18,451 nucleotides of DNA from Pavlovales sp. CCMP2436. Lineage: Eukaryota > Haptophyta > Pavlovophyceae > Pavlovales. The stretch spans positions 3,871-22,321 of the forward strand of contig MU631583.1 in assembly GCA_026770615.1 (NCBI GenBank), in the 5' to 3' direction. How positions within the stretch are numbered: the stretch's first letter is position 1; each line of letters begins with the position of its first letter. Positions 15,340 through 18,451 of this stretch are shown here, one piece after another. A model generated the notes under the pieces. The model saw nothing but the letters and a program-made list of their open reading frames with translations. It was not told the origin of the DNA and ran no database searches. The translations under genes were made by a program, and so were the position numbers.

Positions 15340-15420
15340 GGGGTGCAGAAGAGTTAGCTGCAGATTCGTAAATGGGGCGGCGCCCCATTTGTGAATCTGC
15401 CACGAACTCCGCTGCACCCC
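15340..15420. mobile_element. 81-bp foldback hairpin
   Basis: The left arm starts GGGGTGCAG and the right arm ends CTGCACCCC. The arms are nearly complementary over about 39 bases, with a centre AAATGGGGC-GGC-GCCCCATTT. No TSD was seen. It directly abuts the start of repeat D copy 2 at 15421. A separate small hairpin TCGTGAG-CAA-CTCACGA lies at 15316-15332, and 15211-15339 is otherwise featureless. Confidence 0.65.
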
Positions 15421-15676
15421 TTCGGGAACTATGACTTTCTTTCCGCTTCCGAACGCTGAAAATCGGAAATGTTAGTTACCTTTAGTATGTTGTTGACCCT
15501 AGAGGCACCTGAGAGGCACACGAGGTGGGCTCCGACCGTCGAGGAGGGCTTTATTTGACATCAGCTATCGACACTTAGCGCGCAGGGGTGACCAATGTCT
15601 ACTTCTTCGTCCCGGTCACCACTTTTCCCCCTCCCCAGTGCGGAATCGCGCCACTAATTCGGATTTCGACCCAGTT
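15421..15676 (+). repeat. Dispersed repeat D, copy 2
   Basis: Matches 5046-5302 throughout at roughly 90% identity in the same orientation. Differences include a 3-base deletion in CAGCTATCGACAC and a 2-base deletion in GCGGAATCG. In this copy the left edge touches the foldback hairpin, which copy 1 lacks. The following 15677-15957 is AT-rich and shows no gene. Confidence 0.85.
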
Positions 15677-15966
15677 GTGAATTAATGTTAGTTAAATATA
15701 GTCAGGCGACAGGTTGTCCGAAATATAGATGAGAAAAATATTATTAAACTGTTTTTAGTTCAAGGTCATTGTTAATTTGTTATGGATATCTGTATTATAA
15801 ATAAATTGCGAGGCTATGGCTCCGGAAGTAAGCCTCCCCCTGGATCTATTTTCTAGTTATCAAAATAGGCTGCGAAAAGGGGGCTACGCTGCAAGCACCT
15901 ATGATGCCTCACATTACTCGTTATGAACCGACGAAGATGAGAGGACTCGAGTGGAATAGAATATAC

Positions 15967-16121
15967 CCGGCTCTTAGAAAAGGCGTAACGTACGGGGATT
16001 ATCCGCGGTATCCGTGGGGCCCCGTGGGCCCCCGGGCTATGTGACAAGTTAGTTATATGTTAGTCACATAGGCGCCTCCGGCGGGGCCCCCGGGGGCCCT
16101 GCGGGGCTTTCTAAGAGCCGG
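15967..16121. mobile_element. 155-bp MITE with 14-bp TIR and 9-bp TSD (Mutator-like size)
   Basis: It begins CCGGCTCTTAGAAA (15967-15980) and ends with the exact reverse complement TTTCTAAGAGCCGG (16108-16121). The sequence AGAATATAC is repeated directly outside at 15958-15966 and 16122-16130. Inside are nested palindromes: CTATGTGAC paired with GTCACATAG around the centre, and long C/G runs. A 9-bp duplication is typical of Mutator-like elements, though Merlin-type elements also make 8-9 bp. No ORF is present. Confidence 0.85.
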
Positions 16122-16130
16122 AGAATATAC

Positions 16131-16665
16131 AGGCACCTCTCGACCACCCGTCTCCTCAAGTGGATGTGCGTCGCGCGCTGCGGAGGGCGCTGCTGCGCGC
16201 GGCGGCGGCCGCACGCGGAGACGCCGCTCAAGGCTACCAAGGCTACGACGATGCTGCTTCCTGCGGCCGCCGCAGTGTGCGCGCTCGCAGCGTCGCGATG
16301 CTGTCCACTTGAGGTACTCGCTGGCACCTCTCGATCACCCGTCTCCCTCGGGTCCTCAAGTGGATGTTCGTCGCGCGCTTGCGGAGGGCGCTGGCGCGCG
16401 GCGGCGGGCCGCACACGTAGACGCCGCTCAAGGCTACCAAGGCTACAAAGACGATGCTGCTCCCAGCAGCCGCCACGGCAGGGCTGCGGCGGCCGAGGCG
16501 CGGCCGAGGCGGGGCGTGGGGGCCGGGGCGCACACACTCACACCCTTTGGTGTGAGCGCTGGTGCATGAGGGTTTGGGTCGATCGCTCGACCTCAGCCTG
16601 ACGTCGACCAAGCCAGTGACTGAACAACACCTGTTGAACCATGCTGAGCCGCTAATATATATATA
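16131..16665 (+). mobile_element. Long-form TA-tailed retroposon, 5'-truncated, inverted copy
   Basis: Sense is plus. It starts inside a 204-type unit (GGCACCTCTCGACCACCCG), has about two units spaced about 200 bases apart with small deletions, then the joining region and the core GAACCATGCTGAGCCGCTAAT, with tail ATATATATAC. It lacks the unique 5' segment present at 6260-6380, as expected for 5' truncation. The MITE sits directly at its left edge. The TSD is unclear; only ATATAC could be shared by the two flanks. Confidence 0.75.
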
Positions 16666-16666
16666 C

Positions 16667-16781
16667 TGATAGGGATTCAAGCTGGCGTCTGACTGTTCTA
16701 AATGTTTTGCTGGTCTGAGCGCTGCGTCGCCCATTGCCTGCTGCGTGCCTTAGTCGGCTGCGCTGGCTTGGGCGCCACCGC
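16667..16781 (+). repeat. Dispersed 115-bp repeat S, second full copy
   Basis: The reverse complement of 154-268 with three substitutions. It begins TGATAGGGATTCAAGCTGG immediately after the (TA)n tail of the retroposon, the same junction as copy 1. This may mean the pair moved as one unit or was copied by segmental duplication. Between 16782 and 16999 no gene is seen; a second AGCCGCTAATATATATATAC-like tail fragment lies at about 16892-16912. Confidence 0.8.
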
Positions 16782-16999
16782 GCGTGCCGATGGATCTCCG
16801 GTAGTGTGCCCGGGCAAGGGCGTTTAGGGAGATGATCTGCTGGTTGCTGTTTGTCGTGTTCCCAAGCTGGGCAGCGATCGGGGCCAGCGCGCAGCCGCTA
16901 ATATATATATACTAATGAAGGGGGGTTCGTGCTGGAGGTGATTCAAGTTCAAGTCAAGCTGATCTTAGCGCTCCGACGCAGGCTCCTAGAATATATTTC

Positions 17000-17075
17000 T
17001 GATAGGGATTCAAGCTGGCGTCTGACTGTTCTGAAGGTTATATTTATGATGTATATAGGGTTTCAAGCTGGCGTC
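17000..17075 (+). repeat. Two fragments of the repeat S start
   Basis: TGATAGGGATTCAAGCTGGC through CTGACTGTTCT at 17000-17032, and a shorter ATAGGGTTTCAAGCTGGCGTC at 17055-17075. Both follow AT-rich runs, as in the full copy at 16667. From 17076 to 17327 no gene was recognised. Confidence 0.65.
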
Positions 17076-17327
17076 ATTGTGCACTGCTACATTGAAGTAA
17101 AACATGGACGGTCTCGGCGTGCGCAACAGCGCGGAACGGCGGCCCTAGACGGCCCCACTCTTGATCATTTCAAATAGGATATTTATCCTTTGTGAAAAGA
17201 CGCACTCAAGAGGGCGCGGCATGTGTGCAGGCGAGCTGCATTTTGAGACGAGCGAGAGGCAGCAGCGGCCGGTCAGCGCGCCAGTCAGAAATCGTCGATT
17301 GTCGTGTGTCTGATCAGCCTTAGCGGT

Positions 17328-17436
17328 GGGGATGGTATCCGTGTTCTCTGCTAAGGTCCCTTGAACCGAGTGTACCTCAACGCTTGGGCCCTGTGGAGAC
17401 CTGTCAGGGTTCGGACGTATTTCTAGATATTTACAC
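17328..17436 (-). mobile_element. Insert E, second copy, inverted
   Basis: The reverse complement matches 15042-15154 along its whole length, including CCCTGACAGGTCT, CCCAAGCGTTGAG and CACGGATACC, with small indels. It is flanked by TGAGT and AC, as in the zinc-finger copy, so these bases may be part of the element or a target preference. No host gene is recognised around this copy. The region 17437-17877 shows no gene. Confidence 0.7.
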
Positions 17437-17877
17437 ACTCAGCGCGCCGCTGTAGCCGACGAAGCGCGCGGCGGGGACCCAGGATCACCGCACATCGCCG
17501 TGGACGCCATAGCCGCTTGGGGATGACAAGTATTCAATCAGATTGATGATGCGGCCTACCGTTGGTCCGTTATTGAGATCCTGAAAAAAAAAACCAACAT
17601 TTCAGCATGGTAGCCAAATTCGGGTATGTGGGCGCACGTGGCACGTGTCAGCAGAGTGTGTCACACGCTACGGCGGGAATGCTGATGTCTAGCTCGCCGC
17701 ATATTCTGAGCGTGCGGGACAGCCTACGTACCCTCGAATGTGCCTAACTCACCCCTGGTGTACACAGCCCTAGGGGCACTTAATCTCTATCCTATTGGCC
17801 ATTCCTGGCAGCCAATATCCTTTCACAAAGGACGAGTCAGTTTTATTTATTTTCGCATTTTTCATCAGAAATTACAG

Positions 17878-18024
17878 TGATCCCTGACAATGAGTGTGGT
17901 GATCCCTTAACCGTAGAGCTCCATAAACGAGTGAGTGATCCCTAGGCGGGGCGCCAAAAATCTGAGTGGGCGGGAAGAGCTCTCACTCGTGGTGCCCAGG
18001 CGCCCCAGCGGCCGAATGATCCCT
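17878..18024. repeat. Cluster of four TGATCCCT repeats with a hairpin
   Basis: TGATCCCT occurs at 17878-17885, 17900-17907, 17936-17943 and 18017-18024. Within the cluster, ACGAGTGAG (17927-17935) pairs with CTCACTCGT (17982-17990), and GGGGCGCC pairs with a later GGCGCCCC. It could be a regulatory array or a decayed element; nothing in the window shows what it controls. Confidence 0.5.
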
Positions 18025-18233
18025 GTCAGCCAATGAGAGAACAGGGATGCACCAGCCACATCATAAATTCTTCAAGGACCAAACATCTCGTTGGCTAGTG
18101 CCAGTGGATTTCTGCTCTCTTGTTGGTTCGATTTTCTTAAAAATTACGCACCTCGGAAAACTTTGTCTAGCATTTTACCCCCATCATATGAGAAAATTAG
18201 GCAATTTTATTATTTTATATTAAGGGCTTAGCT

Positions 18234-18286
18234 CTCACTCGGCGGCAGAGTGATCTTAGTTTTAGATGGTGGAGTCGCCGAGTGAG
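18234..18286. other. Inverted repeat with 11-bp perfect arms
   Basis: CTCACTCGGCG (18234-18244) pairs with CGCCGAGTGAG (18276-18286) across a 31-base loop. It uses the same CTCACTCG/CGAGTGAG words as the hairpin at 17927-17990, so the two may be related. A retroposon tail follows at 18291. Confidence 0.55.
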
Positions 18287-18290
18287 TGAT

Positions 18291-18430
18291 CTAAATATAT
18301 ATAGCGGCTCAGCATGGTTCAACAGGTGTTGTTCACTCACTGACTTGGTTGACGTCAGACGTTAGTCCTGGCAGCAGGGATGGTGGTGGTAGAGGTGAGG
18401 TTGGTGGTGAACTCGTAGCAATTACCACAG
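18291..18430 (-). mobile_element. TA-tailed retroposon copy running to the window end
   Basis: CTAAATATATATAGCGGCTC opens the core, which is very close to 11744-11812. It continues with the AGTCCTGGCAGCAGGGATGG extension shared with 11887-11982, and then a further GGTGGTGGTAGAGGTGAGG stretch absent from the other short copies. The 5' end on the minus strand is not reached or not recognisable, so no TSD can be tested. Confidence 0.7.
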
Positions 18431-18433
18431 GTT

Positions 18434-18451
18434 CCCCCCCCCCCCCCCCCC
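18434..18451. repeat. Terminal poly-C run (18 C)
   Basis: The window ends in an uninterrupted C homopolymer. It most likely marks a contig end, where assembly stopped in a simple repeat or an artefact was added, rather than a biological feature. Confidence 0.6.

Noticed and set aside
17178..17833. Pair TCCTTTGTGAAA / TTTCACAAAGGA as ends of one element
   Set aside because: Only 12 bases pair, no TSD is visible and the content between them includes an unrelated insert copy. It could be chance.
1..18451. tRNA or rRNA genes
   Set aside because: No cloverleaf or conserved rRNA segment was recognised. GGTTCAAC in the retroposon core resembles a B box only loosely and has no matching A box.

Overview
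The window looks like nuclear DNA of a GC-rich, repeat-loaded unicellular eukaryote. The best guess is a marine microalga such as a haptophyte or a relative. Reasons: an organellar-type IF-2 with an Arg-rich leader, an ER dolichol-phosphate-sugar cofactor of the MPDU1/PQ-loop family, a C2H2 zinc-finger array, an ARM-repeat/BTB gene, long intronless GC-rich ORFs, AT-richer spacers, and no operons or bacterial ribosome-binding sites. The lineage is an inference from gene style and was not tested by a search.

Layout. 1-490: pieces of mobile repeats. 698-2713 (+): intact mitochondrial-type translation initiation factor IF-2. 3098-3946 (-): intact MPDU1-like gene, convergent with IF-2. 3986-5566: dispersed repeats, a Tc1/mariner-style MITE and a possible decayed coding fragment. 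5567-6395: a complete 799-bp retroposon-like element with a 15-bp target-site duplication (TSD). 6448-6924: an element with long inverted repeats. 7155-8907 (-): ARM-BTB gene with two frameshifts. 8923-10961 (+): two open segments in one frame, a less GC-rich orphan ORF and a mobile-element-like ORF with a 3' frameshift. 11222-12021: repeat mosaic in which two short retroposon copies sit inside another repeat. 12210-13153: a perfect hairpin, a GC-rich unassigned stretch and another short retroposon copy. 13595-15210 (+): C2H2 zinc-finger gene, frame-disrupted at its 5' end and interrupted in its last finger by a 113-bp insert. 15340-17436: foldback element, dispersed repeat, MITE with a 9-bp TSD, an inverted retroposon copy, and the second copy of the 113-bp insert. 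17437-18451: AT-rich spacer with TGATCCCT repeats, hairpins, a last retroposon copy and a terminal poly-C run.

The genes do not form a pathway. IF-2 and MPDU1 are ordinary housekeeping genes, while the ARM-BTB and zinc-finger genes belong to repeat-expanded families. The strongest new observation is a family of small retroposon-like elements. They share a roughly 60-bp core ending in an (AT)n tract, have TSDs of 10-15 bp at four insertions, and vary in length at the other end. The long form carries internal tandem units of 204 bp. Two insertions can be checked against their own empty sites, because the host repeat is also present uninterrupted at 3986-4158. A second notable system is the 113-bp element that splits the last zinc finger exactly and has an inverted relative 2.2 kb downstream.
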